DNA from: Pseudomonadota bacterium
Lineage (GTDB): Bacteria > Myxococcota > Myxococcia > Myxococcales > Myxococcaceae
DNA length: 23,996 bases
Reading direction: 5' to 3'
NCBI GenBank assembly: GCA_023423535.1
Contig: JAFAFL010000015.1
Location: 1-23,996 of the forward strand
This document shows positions 1-9,086 of this stretch, one piece after another. A program made the position numbers and the translations under genes. The stretch's first letter is position 1, and every line of letters starts with the position of its first letter. The notes below the pieces were generated by a model, which was given only the letters and a program-made list of their open reading frames with translations, made no database searches and was not told the origin of the DNA.

Positions 1-355
1 ATGCGCACACTTTGTACGCACTGCCGCAGAATCACTGCGGTTCTTGTCGACGAGCGAGAAGCACCCGCAATGGGCTCGATCAGATCGAGTTGAACCGGCT
101 GGCCGCCCGAACGAGGGGATCACTCAGTTTCCGTACCTCCAACTCTGGAGCGAGCGGTGTGACCCCACCGTGCGGACCACGCGGACAACGCGGCCGGAGC
201 GGACCTCGCCCGCGTCGCACGCGCTCCGCACCCACCACCGCTCATGCGGTCACGACACTCGCTCCAGCCCCTCCTCGTCGCTCTTCCACCCGCGCCACCT
301 CGCCCGTTAGCGTCCCTTGCCTATGCACGGGCACCTGCACCTGGACGGCGCGGCC
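1..355. other. Upstream region without a supported gene
   Basis: The first 355 bases hold no gene I can defend. The start is less GC-biased than the rest of the window. A TTG-initiated frame from 44 to 310 (88 codons) turns into low-complexity Arg/Ser/Thr sequence and lacks the third-position G/C preference of the real genes. The stretch is probably the promoter and leader region of the 356 operon, possibly with the tail of an upstream gene off the edge. I found no convincing -35/-10 pair before 356. Confidence 0.5.
24..46 (+). terminator. Possible weak intrinsic terminator
   Basis: CCGCAG (24-29) and CTGCGG (35-40) form a 6-bp perfect stem with a 5-base loop, followed by TTCTTG. It would suit the end of a gene lying left of the window. 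The stem is short and the T-run is interrupted, so this is only a candidate. Confidence 0.25.
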
Positions 356-2131
356 ATGCGGATCGCGTTGGTCGTCCTCGTTCTCTCTGGCGCTGTCGCA
401 TCCGAAGCTCACGCGCAGCACTGCGGTCCGGAGGAGCCGCCGGTCGTCGAACCACCGAACGATCGGATGAGCGACACCCGCGTCCTGCGGCGGATCATGC
501 TCGGGCTGACGGGCACCACCCCCACGGTGGCGCAATACGAAGCGCTCGCCGAGGCCGCGCCGGCGGAGCGCGAGGCGCTGTTGCGGCAGACGCTCGACGA
601 GGCGCTGGCCTCGACGAAGTTCTACGAGCGGATGGTGCGCTTCGGTCACGAGTGGATCGCCGTCGGCGCGTACACCACCGGGGCCGCCGGTGACGCCTAC
701 CAGGGGGCCATGGCCGGGCACCTGTTCCGCTGCGGCGCCAACACCCTGCACCCCGGCGCGTACTTCCACGTGAACGAGTTCGGCTCGGGCAAGAACCCGG
801 ACCGGCAGTGCAACGACCTCGACGCGGACGGCAACCCCGCGGTCGCCGAGCTCCGCGTGATCGAGCCGTGGTGGGCGCCGGGCACCACGGTCGAGGTGCT
901 CGGCAAGGCGGGGTCCAACGTCACCGAGGTCCCGGACTCGAAGGGCGTCATGCAGGACTGCGGCGTCGCGGCCGGGGGCTACTACGATCCGATGCTCCCC
1001 GCGGGCTGCGGCTGCGGACCGAACCTCGTCTGGTGCGCGCCACTCACCGGCCTCAACAGCGCGAGCACCACCGATCTTCGCCTCCAGCGGCGTCATCCCT
1101 ACGAGGAGCCGGCCCGGCTCTTCGCGCACCTCGCCTGGCACGACCGGCCGCTGTCGGATCTGGTGGTCGGCAACTACAGCGTCGGCACCAACTGGCTTCG
1201 CTCCCTGTACGTGCGGTTCGGACGCCAGATGGGCAGCAAGGCCACCGACGCGAACACGACGTGGTGGCGCCCGGACCTGGACAACGCCCCGCGCGATCCG
1301 ATGCACCCGAACCCGAATGATCCGCAGGCCTGGCGCGAGTTCGTGGTGGAGGACCTCGAGCCCTTCCACCTCTCGGATCGCAACTACCGGTTCGATCCCC
1401 GCACCACCACCGAGCCCGCAAAGGGCCTGCCCACCGCCGGCGTGCTCACGATGATGGGCGCCATGTCCTCGTTCCCCCGCGAACGGGTGAGGGCGGCGCG
1501 GTTCCTCGAGATCTTCGCCTGTCAGAGCTTCTCGCCACCGCCCGCCGACGTGCACTTCCCGCCGTACGAAGTGGATGCCGCGACCGGCGGCACCTGCCTC
1601 CACTGTCACAAGACGCTCGACCCGGCGGCGATCGCCTTCAAGCGCTGGGACTTCACCCCGTTCCCCAGCTACTACGTGCCGTGGCCGTTCATCCCCGGAG
1701 TCGGCGACCAGCGGATCACCGCCGCCTGGCTCTCCGGTCAGTACCCGCACAGCGGTAACTCTCCCGGCTTCCGGTGGCGCAACGCCTTCCTGCCGAACAC
1801 GGTGATGACGCCCATCACGCCCGAGCAGCTCGCCGCCAATCCGGAGGCCGTGCTGCTCGACACCATGCCCGCCGACTACACGCTGCTCGGTGAGCATGGG
1901 GACGGCACGATGGGGCCGCTCGGCTTCGGGAAGATCCTCATCCGCTCGGGCGAGTTCGATCGCTGCGCGGCGCGGCGGCTCTACGCGATGTTCGTCGGCC
2001 GCGAGCTGAACCCCGCCTCGGAGAAGCGCTTCATCGACAAGCTCGCTCGCGAGTTCGTCGCCGGCAATCGCCAGCTGCGTCCCTTCATCCGCTACCTGTT
2101 CGAGCAGCCCGAGTTCCGGAGGGGCCTGTGA
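356..2131 (+). CDS. Secreted DUF1549/DUF1588-like protein with one CxxCH motif
   Basis: A 591-residue exported protein. The ATG at 356 opens a clear Sec signal peptide (MRIALVVLVLSGAVASEAHAQ, cleavage near residue 21), so I prefer it to the in-frame TTG at 317. Residues ~40-100 (TRVLRRIMLGLTGTTPT, then KFYERMVRFGHEW) resemble the DUF1549 pattern of planctomycete-type cytochrome proteins. Near residue 414 is C-L-H-C-H-K followed by LDPAAIAF, the CxxCH site typical of DUF1588. The C-terminus (CAARRLYAMFVGREL to the end) looks like DUF1585. One covalent haem c per chain, or a structural use of the motif, is inferred. A Cys-rich patch (CGCGPNLVWC) lies mid-protein. It is first in an operon with the genes at 2131 and 3209, and its TGA overlaps the next ATG by one base. 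The domain assignment comes from motif recall, without a profile search. The substrate is unknown. Confidence 0.8.
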   Translation: MRIALVVLVLSGAVASEAHAQHCGPEEPPVVEPPNDRMSDTRVLRRIMLGLTGTTPTVAQYEALAEAAPAEREALLRQTLDEALASTKFYERMVRFGHEWIAVGAYTTGAAGDAYQGAMAGHLFRCGANTLHPGAYFHVNEFGSGKNPDRQCNDLDADGNPAVAELRVIEPWWAPGTTVEVLGKAGSNVTEVPDSKGVMQDCGVAAGGYYDPMLPAGCGCGPNLVWCAPLTGLNSASTTDLRLQRRHPYEEPARLFAHLAWHDRPLSDLVVGNYSVGTNWLRSLYVRFGRQMGSKATDANTTWWRPDLDNAPRDPMHPNPNDPQAWREFVVEDLEPFHLSDRNYRFDPRTTTEPAKGLPTAGVLTMMGAMSSFPRERVRAARFLEIFACQSFSPPPADVHFPPYEVDAATGGTCLHCHKTLDPAAIAFKRWDFTPFPSYYVPWPFIPGVGDQRITAAWLSGQYPHSGNSPGFRWRNAFLPNTVMTPITPEQLAANPEAVLLDTMPADYTLLGEHGDGTMGPLGFGKILIRSGEFDRCAARRLYAMFVGRELNPASEKRFIDKLAREFVAGNRQLRPFIRYLFEQPEFRRGL

Positions 2132-3192
2132 TGCGCGCGCTCGATTCGACTTCGAAGAGGCTCCTTCGCTTCGTGGCGCTCGCTGCGGGCCTGGTGGCCG
2201 CGGGCGCGTGCACCGGGAAGGTGTCCCCGCTCGAGGATCCGTCCACGAAGAAGCCGGATGCGGGCGAGACCTGCGCGCCGGAGAGCCGGAACGACGAGAT
2301 CCGCCTCGGGCTCGCGCCGGGTTGCGAGGGCTGTCACCTCGTCGGCAACAAGCCGTACTTCGCGTCGCTTACCGCCTTCGAGAACGGGCTCGTCTACAAC
2401 GACAAGTACGTCAAGCCGGGCGATCCGGAGAACAGCATGCTCATTCAGCTCCTCCGCGGAACCGCGCCCGGGAGCTATCCGCAGATGCCGCCCGGGCAGC
2501 CGTATGCGGAGCTGATCGCGAACGGTCAGGTGACGTTGAGCATCGAAGACGTGGAGCAGTGGATCCGCGAGCTCCCGCCCGCGCCCGCCCGACTCGAAGC
2601 ACCCGACCCGGCCGAGTTCAACGTGCGCCGGCTCACCGCCGAGGAGATGATCACCAGCCTGATGGATCAGCTCGGGCTCACGCTCGAGGACTTCGTCTCC
2701 ACCAGCGATCCGCAGTGGCGCGAGAAGCCGTACGTCGTCAACGGCGGCAAGCTGTTCGTGTGGCCGGGGGACTGGGCGCCGGGCATCTCTCGCGAGTACG
2801 TCTCCGACTCACGCTCGGTCGAGCGCTTCGACGCGCTGGGCGGCGGCAACCCGCTCATCGCCCGCAAGCGCGACGCGACCTTCGGGCCCTCCGCCGCGCA
2901 GACGCTGGTGCAGATGTCCCAGGCCTGGTGTGCCCGCGCCGTCGACAAGAGCGGCAACAAGGCCGTGCTCGCGCACGTGACCCTCGCCGACACCTCCTCG
3001 AGCAACCCCGACGCGGTGCAGAAGAACCTGCGCACGCTGTACCTGCGAATGCTCGGGCAGTTGCCGTCGGACGCTGAGGCGAAGGCGCTCTACGACGAGG
3101 TGTACCTGCCGCTCGAAGCCCAGACCACGCGCCTCGCCTGGATCGGCGTCTGCTCGTCGCTCATCCGTCACCCGTTGTGGCTCACCTACTGA
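2131..3192 (+). CDS. Lipoprotein with c-type haem motif (DUF1587/DUF1595-like)
   Basis: A 353-residue protein. GGAGG at 2117-2121 sits 9 bases before the ATG at 2131, which favours that start over the GTG at 2128; the ATG shares one base with the upstream TGA. A hydrophobic N-terminus ends in VAAGAC, a variant lipobox, so it is probably a lipoprotein. C65-E-G-C68-H69 is a haem c attachment site, and a later QMPPG offers the usual distal Met ligand, so residues ~50-145 look like a mono-haem cytochrome c fold. After it, FNVRRLTAEEMITSLMDQLG resembles DUF1587, and the C-terminus (LRTLYLRMLGQLPSDAEA to HPLWLTY) resembles the matching domain of planctomycete cytochrome proteins. It is coupled to the 356 gene and followed 16 bases later by the DUF1501-like gene. 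An electron-transfer or envelope role is plausible, but the partner is not evident. Confidence 0.8.
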   Translation: MRALDSTSKRLLRFVALAAGLVAAGACTGKVSPLEDPSTKKPDAGETCAPESRNDEIRLGLAPGCEGCHLVGNKPYFASLTAFENGLVYNDKYVKPGDPENSMLIQLLRGTAPGSYPQMPPGQPYAELIANGQVTLSIEDVEQWIRELPPAPARLEAPDPAEFNVRRLTAEEMITSLMDQLGLTLEDFVSTSDPQWREKPYVVNGGKLFVWPGDWAPGISREYVSDSRSVERFDALGGGNPLIARKRDATFGPSAAQTLVQMSQAWCARAVDKSGNKAVLAHVTLADTSSSNPDAVQKNLRTLYLRMLGQLPSDAEAKALYDEVYLPLEAQTTRLAWIGVCSSLIRHPLWLTY

Positions 3193-3208
3193 GGGGAGTT
3201 CTCCTCCC

Positions 3209-4807
3209 ATGGCTCCGATGACTCCGATGACGACCACCTCTCGTCGCACGCTGCTCAAGTGGGCGCTCGGCGCAAGCCAGTTCGCGCTGCTGGAGCGCGC
3301 AGGTCTGCTCTCTTCGCGCACCGCTTTCGCCGCCGACGCGGATGCGCCTTCCCGGCTCGCGGTCCTCTACATCCCCGGCGGCTACCGCCCGGCCTACTAC
3401 TTCACCCCGATGGAGGACTCGGAGATCCCGCTCTGCGTCCCGCCGCCCTCCAGCTACAGCGGGGAGCCGGTCTTCTTCGACGCGGGCGGGGTGGTGGATC
3501 TCGCGCCGCCGAACGGGCCCTACAAGCCGCTGCGGACCTGGCGCTCCTGGAACCCGGCGAACCCCGCCGAGCGCGGCAGCTACAGCCCGATGATGTACGG
3601 CTACACGCACTTCGGACTGCACGACCAGCTCAGCGTGCTGCACGGGATCGACCAGGGGACCAACGACCACTCGAGCGCGTTCATCTCCTCGATGTGCGGC
3701 GTCGCCGGCGCGGACTATCGAGCGCCCGCGATCCACTCGGTGATCGCCAACCACCTCTTCGAGAAGTACCGCGAGAGCCGGCCGCCTCCCTTCGTGGTGG
3801 TGGCGGGCGAGCGCGGCACACCGGTCGGGATGGGCTTGCCGTCGCATGCTTCACCCGTGCGCGTGCCTTCGATCCAGGCGCTGAAGCCGCAGCTCTCGGA
3901 CAAGCCGTCCGACAACCCGTGGTGGACCGGGCTCAACGCGCGCACCGAGAGCCCCGAGCTCGACGCGCGGGGGCAGCCCACCGGCGGAACCCTCAAGACG
4001 ACTACCGTGGAGCGCTTCTCGCTCACCCGGGCGCAGGCGTTGATGGGCCGCTCCACCGCGAAGGTGGATGGACATCTGGAGGGCCTGCACGACTCTTTGG
4101 CGTCGGTGTCGCGCGTGCTCGCGGCGGACGTGGTCTCGCTGCTGGAGAACACGAAGGGGATCGACGCGCTGACCACGAACCGGCCCTCGTACCTGTCGAG
4201 CTACCTGAGCAACCAGACCTTCACGTACTCGTTCGGCCTCGCGAACTTCCACCTGACCGGGCTCGACCCGCGGATGGATCTCGCGCTGCGGATGCTGAAG
4301 TCGGACCTCTGCACGGCGGTGCACGTCTCGCTCCAGCTCGACTTCGACACCCACAACGGGTTCGGCCACGGGTTCAGCTGCGCGCACGGGCGCGGGATGA
4401 TGGACAACGTTGCGCGCTTCCTGGGCGAGCTGAAGGCCACGCCGGCGCCGGGCAAGCCGGGCAAGACGCTGCTCGACGACACGCTGGTGCTGGTGATGAG
4501 CGAGTTCGGCCGAAGCTGGGCGTCCCGGGGGAACGACGGCACGTACTCGCTCCCCGACGACCATCACCCGTTCACGTCGGTGGCGTTCGCCGGCGGCAAC
4601 GTGGCGGGGAACCGGCAGGTGGGCACGTACACCCCGCGAGGGCTCGGCGTTCCGGTGGACATCATCGAAGAGAACGGACAGGCGTCGAAGCGCGTCCCCC
4701 GATCCGCCGACGTGGTCAGCACCGCGCTGCGGATCATGGGCCTCGGGCTGCACGACTTCTTCATCCCCGGCGGCTACGGAGAGGTGGTGGGGTTGCGCAG
4801 GGCGTAG
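3209..4807 (+). CDS. Tat-exported DUF1501-like protein
   Basis: A 532-residue protein. GAGGGGAG at 3191-3198 is well spaced for the ATG at 3209; ATGs at 3218 and 3227 are weaker alternatives. Residues 11-17 (SRRTLLK) followed by a hydrophobic stretch and AFA form a twin-arginine signal, so the protein is exported folded, which often indicates a cofactor or metal. The C-terminal third has the DUF1501 hallmarks: DFDTHNGFGHGF, then LVLVMSEFGRSW, then DDHHPF and AFAGGNVAGNRQVG. DUF1501 has a sulfatase/alkaline-phosphatase-like fold, and the Asp/His residues in these motifs could bind metal. Across planctomycetes and related phyla DUF1501 genes commonly pair with DUF1549-type cytochrome genes, as they do here. 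The substrate is unknown. DUF1552 is the main alternative, but the SEFGR motif argues for DUF1501. Confidence 0.8.
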   Translation: MAPMTPMTTTSRRTLLKWALGASQFALLERAGLLSSRTAFAADADAPSRLAVLYIPGGYRPAYYFTPMEDSEIPLCVPPPSSYSGEPVFFDAGGVVDLAPPNGPYKPLRTWRSWNPANPAERGSYSPMMYGYTHFGLHDQLSVLHGIDQGTNDHSSAFISSMCGVAGADYRAPAIHSVIANHLFEKYRESRPPPFVVVAGERGTPVGMGLPSHASPVRVPSIQALKPQLSDKPSDNPWWTGLNARTESPELDARGQPTGGTLKTTTVERFSLTRAQALMGRSTAKVDGHLEGLHDSLASVSRVLAADVVSLLENTKGIDALTTNRPSYLSSYLSNQTFTYSFGLANFHLTGLDPRMDLALRMLKSDLCTAVHVSLQLDFDTHNGFGHGFSCAHGRGMMDNVARFLGELKATPAPGKPGKTLLDDTLVLVMSEFGRSWASRGNDGTYSLPDDHHPFTSVAFAGGNVAGNRQVGTYTPRGLGVPVDIIEENGQASKRVPRSADVVSTALRIMGLGLHDFFIPGGYGEVVGLRRA

Positions 4808-4885
4808 CGAGCCGATGCCCGCGAAGTCGTCCGCCGAGAAGGCCCGTCTTGATCGTCTGTCCGCGGCCGTGTCAGACCCACGGTC

Positions 4886-6208
4886 ATGAAGACGTTCGGC
4901 CCCCTGCTGCTGGTCGCCTGCGCGTTCACCGCGGTCTCTGCGTGCAACTGCGGCGGCCCGGACGAGCCGACGGCGGTCACGTTCCGCCTGAAGAACACCT
5001 CGCAGAGCCCGGTGTACGTGGACGCGAGCGACGCGCGGATGGGGCTGAAGGTGAAGCGCCGCGTGGGCGGCGAGTGGATTGCCTTCGTGGAGGAGCCCGC
5101 CTGCGAGTGCCTCTCGTGCGACCTCGTGTGCGGCGGCTGCTCCTGTCCCGAGGCCACGGGCGCCTCGCCGAAGGTGATGAAGCTCGAGCCCGGCGGCCTC
5201 TTCGAGCGCGAGTGGGCGGGGAGGGTGCAGGTCAGCGGCAACGGCTCCTGCCAGAGCTCGATCATCCAGGGACCGGCCTGTCTGCGCGCGGAGAACCCGC
5301 CGCTCGATGAGACCTTCCGCCTGGAGCTCTGCTACGCGCCGTCCTCCACCAGCGCGGTCCAGGCCGAGCCCAACGTGCCCGTGCCCGGTTCGCTCCCCAC
5401 CGCTTCGATCCTCTGCGTGGAGCGCCCGTTCCAGGTGCGCGACGGGGTGGTGGAGATCAACCCCGAGCGCGGCGCGGCCTGCGAGTCCCACGCGGACTGC
5501 AAGGGCGAAGGCGAGCTCTGCTTCGCCGGCGGCTGCACGCGCGCCTGTCCGGAGACGGGCTACCCGGAGCTCGGCGGCGCGTGGCAGGTGCGCATCCCCG
5601 AGCCCGACGATCAGGGCTTCTTCGCCTGGAGCACCCAGGACGGCGTGCAGACCCACATCGGCTCGGGGACGGTGGGCGCGGTGCGCTACGAGAACGACAC
5701 CATGACGCTCACGCTCCGCCGGCAGCTCGCGGGCGGTGGCACCGCGGTGGGCACGGTGTACGTCACGCTGCCGCGCGGCGTGGCGGCGCCGCTGCGCATC
5801 GGCGAGGCGGTGCACGTGACGCTGGTGGACGCCTCGGGCGATCGCAATCCGGACAACCGCGGCATCCTCATCCGCGAGGGCTCGCCGTCGGGCACGATCC
5901 TCCTCGCGGCGGAGACGGCGCAGAAGGGCTCGGTGCTCAGGCCGGACCTGACGGCGCCGCTGCTCGTCACGCGCTCGGCGGCAGGGATCACCGGCTGCCG
6001 TCACACCGACTGCGGGCGCAGGCTGCACCACAAGACGCGCTTCGAGATCGCCGGCGAGGCCGTCGAACTGCAGCCCGGAGAGAGCGTTGACGTGGTCTCT
6101 GCAGGGCAGACCTACCGCTTCGCCAACGTGGGCAACGCCCGCTACGAGTCCACGCACTGCACGCTCGACGACGTGATGCCGTGGGCCGTGGTCAACGCGC
6201 GACCCTGA
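4886..6208 (+). CDS. Cys-rich lipoprotein, function unknown
   Basis: A 440-residue protein. The ATG at 4886 opens a signal peptide ending in VSAC (Cys20), a lipobox-like site followed by a second Cys at 22. No Shine-Dalgarno sequence is visible. Residues 73-87 carry six Cys spaced C-x-C-x2-C-x3-C-x2-C-x-C, followed by PEATG. About 110 residues further on is a disulphide-type module (CESHADCKGEGELCFAGGC, then TRAC) of the kind common in myxobacterial secreted proteins. The remainder is beta-rich sequence without a family I recognise. It probably sits on the outer membrane surface or in the periplasm. It lies 78 bases after the DUF1501-like gene and may have its own promoter, although only a poor match (TTGATC at 4849) is present. 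Confidence 0.75.
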   Translation: MKTFGPLLLVACAFTAVSACNCGGPDEPTAVTFRLKNTSQSPVYVDASDARMGLKVKRRVGGEWIAFVEEPACECLSCDLVCGGCSCPEATGASPKVMKLEPGGLFEREWAGRVQVSGNGSCQSSIIQGPACLRAENPPLDETFRLELCYAPSSTSAVQAEPNVPVPGSLPTASILCVERPFQVRDGVVEINPERGAACESHADCKGEGELCFAGGCTRACPETGYPELGGAWQVRIPEPDDQGFFAWSTQDGVQTHIGSGTVGAVRYENDTMTLTLRRQLAGGGTAVGTVYVTLPRGVAAPLRIGEAVHVTLVDASGDRNPDNRGILIREGSPSGTILLAAETAQKGSVLRPDLTAPLLVTRSAAGITGCRHTDCGRRLHHKTRFEIAGEAVELQPGESVDVVSAGQTYRFANVGNARYESTHCTLDDVMPWAVVNARP

Positions 6209-6329
6209 GGCGGAGATCGTTTCGTCTCGCGCGGCGGTGAAACTTCTCCGCGGTGAGAACGCGCCCGCCAGTTCCTGAGGCGTCACACCCCACTTCTTCC
6301 CTCCAGACGGAAGGCACGTCCCTTGATGT

Positions 6330-6360
6330 GGCGCCGCGTTGCGCTGCAAGGGGCGGCGCC
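6330..6360 (+). other. GC-rich hairpin in the 6209-6383 gap
   Basis: GGCGCCGC (6330-6337) and GCGGCGCC (6353-6360) form a perfect 8-bp stem with a 15-base loop, followed by TTT. It lies 24 bases before the ATG at 6384. It could end transcription of the Cys-rich lipoprotein gene or fold in the leader of the next gene. The T-run is too short for a typical intrinsic terminator. Confidence 0.4.
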
Positions 6361-6383
6361 TTTCACGAAGGGGCGGGTCAGGT

Positions 6384-7328
6384 ATGGGCTGGGCGAGAGG
6401 AGCGCGCGCAGCGTTCGCGGCAGGGGTTGCACTCCTGGCGGGAGCGGCAGGCGCGCACGAGTTCGAGTGCGAGAAGCGGGTCAACGGCGTGCGGTATCTC
6501 CGCATCACCCAGTACCCCGCCGAGTTGACGTGGACGATGCGGATCACCAACTCGCACGCGACGGACGTCTCCGTCGTGCAGCGCCTCGCGGACCCTCTGC
6601 TCGAGGGCGTGGGCTTCGAGTTCGTGCCCGGTACGGTGCCGCCGCTGTCGCTCGCGCCCGGCGCCTCGCAGGTGTGGACCTTCCCCCAGACGCTGAGCAC
6701 GAAGGACGACTGCGACGCGCTCGCGGGCGTGGACGGCCGCGTCGACGATCGGATCGACAACGTCTTCACCGTCGGCTGGGACGTGGCCGAGGCCCAGTGC
6801 CGCGCGCGCGTCGTCTGCGACGAGAACCCGAACCCGCCGCCTCCTCCGCCGAACGGGACCGCCACCCGGACGCTGGGCTTCTTCAAGACCCACCTCGTGC
6901 CGCTGCAGGCGTGCCTCGACGTAAACGAGATCAACCTCGGGCCGGGCTTCGGGGTGATCGACACGATGGAGGAGGCGCTCGGCGTGCTGTGGGGAAACCC
7001 CTCGCGGCTCGGTGACGGGACGCGGCGCGACGAGGTCGAGCGGGCGCGCTTCCTCCTCGCGCGCCAGACGCTGGTCGGCGTGTGCAACGTGCGGCTCTTC
7101 GGCACCCAGCCCACGCCGGTGACGCTGATCTCGGACGCGCTCTTCCAGCTGCAGTCGAACGACTGCGGCGAGCTGCTCGCGCTGGCCGAGGCGATGGACG
7201 ACTTCAACAACTCGGGCACGAACAGCGACTTCCCCGCGGGCTTCGTGAGCGGTCCCGCCACGCCGCAGCAGGCGCGGGACCTCGCTGTCGATCCCTCCCT
7301 CAACACCCCCGATGTCTGCGAGCGCTAG
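6384..7328 (+). CDS. Secreted protein with DUF11-like and 'GFFKTH' modules
   Basis: A 314-residue exported protein. I chose the ATG at 6384 because it opens directly into a Sec signal (MGWARGARAAFAAGVALLAG, cleavage near AGA/HE); a longer frame back to 6339 would place basic sequence before it. Residues ~30-145 look like an immunoglobulin-like repeat of the DUF11 type (YPAELTWTMRITN, then LSLAPGASQVW). A Pro-rich linker (NPPPPPPNG) follows. The C-terminal half begins RTLGFFKTH and resembles the 'GFWKTH' modules of many secreted bacterial surface proteins; I know of no established biochemical role for that module. It contains several Cys, likely disulphide-bonded. Only 12 bases separate it from the lipoprotein gene at 7341, so they are probably co-transcribed. 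Adhesion or matrix function is a guess. Confidence 0.7.
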   Translation: MGWARGARAAFAAGVALLAGAAGAHEFECEKRVNGVRYLRITQYPAELTWTMRITNSHATDVSVVQRLADPLLEGVGFEFVPGTVPPLSLAPGASQVWTFPQTLSTKDDCDALAGVDGRVDDRIDNVFTVGWDVAEAQCRARVVCDENPNPPPPPPNGTATRTLGFFKTHLVPLQACLDVNEINLGPGFGVIDTMEEALGVLWGNPSRLGDGTRRDEVERARFLLARQTLVGVCNVRLFGTQPTPVTLISDALFQLQSNDCGELLALAEAMDDFNNSGTNSDFPAGFVSGPATPQQARDLAVDPSLNTPDVCER

Positions 7329-7340
7329 GAGAAGACCACC

Positions 7341-8021
7341 ATGATCAAGACGACGAAGACGCTGCCGTTTGTGGTGCTCCTCCTGGCCGGTGTGGGCTGC
7401 GGTGAGGACCGCGTGGAGGGACCGCTGGAGTCGATCGGTCCGGACGAGGTGCTGGTGGTGAACGACCTGCCGCCGGATCCCCAGCAGAACACGCCGGACG
7501 GGATCGTCGGCTCGGATGGCAGGCTCCTGCCGGTCGGCGAAGGGGAGGGGGGCGCGCTCTTCATCGGCGCGCCGCTTCCCACCGGTGGCCAGAACGGGGT
7601 GGGGGAGCTGCTCGCCTCGCTGCGCATCCGCGGTGAGGAGGAGGGGACCGTGACGCACTTCGCGCTCGGTATTGCGGAGGTGCAGGTGCGCGCCAACGGG
7701 AACCTGCTTGCGACCGTGTTGCCGCAGGAGAGCGGGCTCGACCTCGCGCAGACGGACCATGCCTGGCTGCTCGGCGCGTTCGAGATCCCGGACGATGCCG
7801 CAAGCGTGGACTTTCTCGTGCGCTTTGCGGACAGCTCGTCGCTGCAGAACGCGGGCGGCTCGGTGACGGTGGATTCGCGGAACGCTCCGCTGACCTTCAC
7901 CGCCTCGCGCGCCCAGCTCGCCGCGCGGGGCCACGCGGTCATCCACGTGCGGATCAATCAGTCGCTGCTGGAGACGGAGGCGGGCACCCAGTTCCTGCCG
8001 CAGGTGCAGATCCGATACTGA
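7341..8021 (+). CDS. Small lipoprotein, function unknown
   Basis: A 226-residue protein. AGGAG at 7328-7332 overlaps the previous stop region and sits 8 bases before the ATG at 7341. The N-terminus (MIKTTKTLPFVVLLLAGVGC) is a lipoprotein signal with a slightly atypical GVGC box. Residues ~30-70 are acidic, Pro/Gly-rich and probably unstructured. The remainder alternates short hydrophobic and polar stretches, as in beta-sandwich or carbohydrate-binding-type folds, but I recognise no family. Its placement after the secreted GFFKTH protein suggests the two act together at the cell envelope. Confidence 0.65.
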   Translation: MIKTTKTLPFVVLLLAGVGCGEDRVEGPLESIGPDEVLVVNDLPPDPQQNTPDGIVGSDGRLLPVGEGEGGALFIGAPLPTGGQNGVGELLASLRIRGEEEGTVTHFALGIAEVQVRANGNLLATVLPQESGLDLAQTDHAWLLGAFEIPDDAASVDFLVRFADSSSLQNAGGSVTVDSRNAPLTFTASRAQLAARGHAVIHVRINQSLLETEAGTQFLPQVQIRY

Positions 8022-8051
8022 GCGCGCCGGACGAGGGGACTGGGGTCGTCC

Positions 8052-8080
8052 TTGACGCTCCAGATCCCCCTGCTTAGGGT
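8052..8080 (+). promoter_or_regulatory. Sigma-70-like promoter of glyQS
   Basis: TTGACG (8052-8057) and TAGGGT (8075-8080) are separated by exactly 17 bases. The expected transcription start at about 8086-8088 is only a few bases before the glyQ ATG at 8091. There is no room for a Shine-Dalgarno sequence or a T-box leader, so the mRNA is predicted to be leaderless or nearly so. Confidence 0.7.
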
Positions 8081-8090
8081 CCGCGGCCCC

Positions 8091-9078
<988 letters not shown>

Positions 9079-9086
<8 letters not shown>

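Noticed and set aside
44..310. Possible 88-residue gene near the left edge
   Set aside because: It has a TTG start without a ribosome-binding site, degenerates to Arg/Ser/Thr repeats and lacks the third-position G/C bias.
317..355. Extended start (TTG at 317 or ATG at 323) for the first operon gene
   Set aside because: It would place 11-13 polar and His-rich residues before an otherwise perfect signal peptide.
4849..4885. Promoter TTGATC before the Cys-rich lipoprotein
   Set aside because: The distance to the ATG fits the leaderless pattern, but the -10 position reads TCAGAC, too far from consensus to list.
3851..7306. Very long open frame on the minus strand (about 1150 codons)
   Set aside because: It runs antisense to the DUF1501-like, Cys-rich lipoprotein and GFFKTH genes. 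The product is Arg/His/Ala-rich without domains, as expected when G/C-rich codons are read from the other strand.
8022..8090. T-box or glycine riboswitch before glyQ
   Set aside because: The gap is 69 bases, contains the promoter itself and leaves essentially no transcribed leader.
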